Origin: Methanobacteriota archaeon | GTDB taxonomy: Archaea; Thermoplasmatota; Thermoplasmata; RBG-16-68-12 | NCBI GenBank assembly: GCA_005879045.1 | Contig: VBLV01000193.1 | Coordinates: forward strand, 599 to 6,453 | Direction: 5' to 3' | DNA: 5,855 nucleotides | Part shown: positions 5,363 through 5,855 of the stretch, one piece after another | Numbering within the stretch: position 1 is the stretch's first letter | Layout of the letters: each line of letters begins with the position of its first letter | The notes under the pieces: generated by a model | What the model was told of the DNA's origin: nothing | The model's input: only the letters and a program-made list of their open reading frames with translations | Database searches by the model: none | Program-made: the position numbers and the translations under genes

Positions 5363-5855
5363 GTGCCGAACATCCGAACGAAAGACTTGATCAAAGTGTA
5401 TCGGACCGGGAAATCCGAGGTGATCGCGCTCCGCGGCCTCGACATGCAAGTGGCCGACGGCGAGCTCGTGGCCGTCCAAGGGCCGTCGGGGTGTGGGAAG
5501 ACGACGCTACTCAATCTCATCGGAGGGATTGACCGCCCGACCGCCGGCCGAATCGAAGTCGACGGTTCCAACCTCGTTGACTTCGGAGACGGAGACCTTG
5601 TCAAGTATCGCCTGGCGAAGGTCGGTTTCATCTTTCAGTTCTTCAACCTGGTCCCCACGCTCACCGCCGAAGAAAACGTCGAACTGCCGTTGCGGCTCGC
5701 AGGGAAGGGCCCCTCGATCCGTGCTAAACGCCGGAAGGAGCTGCTCGAGCTCGTGGGCATGACACAGCGTGCGAGCCACCGCCCCGACGAGCTGAGCGGC
5801 GGCGAGCAGCAACGGGTCGCCATCGGAGTGGCCCTCGCGAACGACCCGCCGCTCC
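5363..5855 (+). CDS. LolD/MacB-type ABC transporter ATP-binding protein, N-terminal part (3' end outside window)
   Basis: This is the nucleotide-binding partner of the FtsX-type permease just upstream; 164 residues are visible before the window ends. Seen in order: aromatic A-loop Y13, Walker A GPSGCGKTT (40-48), the Q-loop in GFIFQFFNLVP (Q92), the subfamily-typical LTAEENVELPLRLAG (100-114), and the signature LSGGEQQ (144-150). The frame runs on through AIGVALANDPPL to the edge; Walker B and the H-loop would follow outside. The FQFFNLVP and ENVELPL wording places it in the LolD/MacB/FtsE group. After the signature it reads AIGVALA where most members have AIARALA, a variant I associate with some archaeal and related exporters. 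The GTG start at 5363 lies one base after the permease stop and has a ribosome binding site, so the two genes are surely co-transcribed and probably translationally coupled. Confidence 0.93.
   Translation, partial: MPNIRTKDLIKVYRTGKSEVIALRGLDMQVADGELVAVQGPSGCGKTTLLNLIGGIDRPTAGRIEVDGSNLVDFGDGDLVKYRLAKVGFIFQFFNLVPTLTAEENVELPLRLAGKGPSIRAKRRKELLELVGMTQRASHRPDELSGGEQQRVAIGVALANDPPL

Overview
This is a GC-rich window that most likely comes from an archaeon. Pointers are TATA-like elements at archaeal distances from starts, one probably leaderless gene, a small protein with a C2H2-type finger, and many N-glycosylation sequons confined to the outer domains of a membrane protein. A Thermoplasmatota-like euryarchaeon would fit, but this is inference; no rRNA or other lineage marker is present. 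Strong GGAGG-type ribosome binding sites precede most genes, and GTG starts are common.

Layout. (1) Bases 1-1229, + strand: the 3' part of pstB, the ATPase of the high-affinity phosphate importer, overlapping by one base with phoU, the phosphate-signalling regulator. This is the tail of a pst-phoU operon whose start lies outside the window. (2) Bases 1230-1531: about 300 bases without a credible gene, between converging transcripts. (3) Bases 1532-2368, - strand: an SRPBCC (START-like) domain protein with a promoter and an inverted repeat at its predicted transcription start, and upstream of it a 93-residue protein with one C-x2-C-x12-H-x3-H motif. (4) Bases 2369-2649: a divergent intergenic region with an AT-rich, palindrome-dense island and a strong bulged stem-loop. 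(5) Bases 2650-5855, + strand: a 903-residue FtsX/MacB-type ABC permease with two FtsX cores and two large extracytoplasmic domains, followed after one base by its LolD/MacB-type ATPase, cut by the window end.

The two ends are separate ABC systems: phosphate import with its PhoU control on the left, and a probable export or envelope (mechanotransmission-type) transporter on the right. Nothing in the sequence links them functionally. I see no CRISPR array, tRNA, rRNA, transposase or phage gene, and no clearly new multi-gene system. The best leads are small-scale: the degenerate first PhoU motif, the C2H2-like mini-protein, the inverted repeat at the SRPBCC start, and the stem-loop/palindrome region before the ABC exporter.
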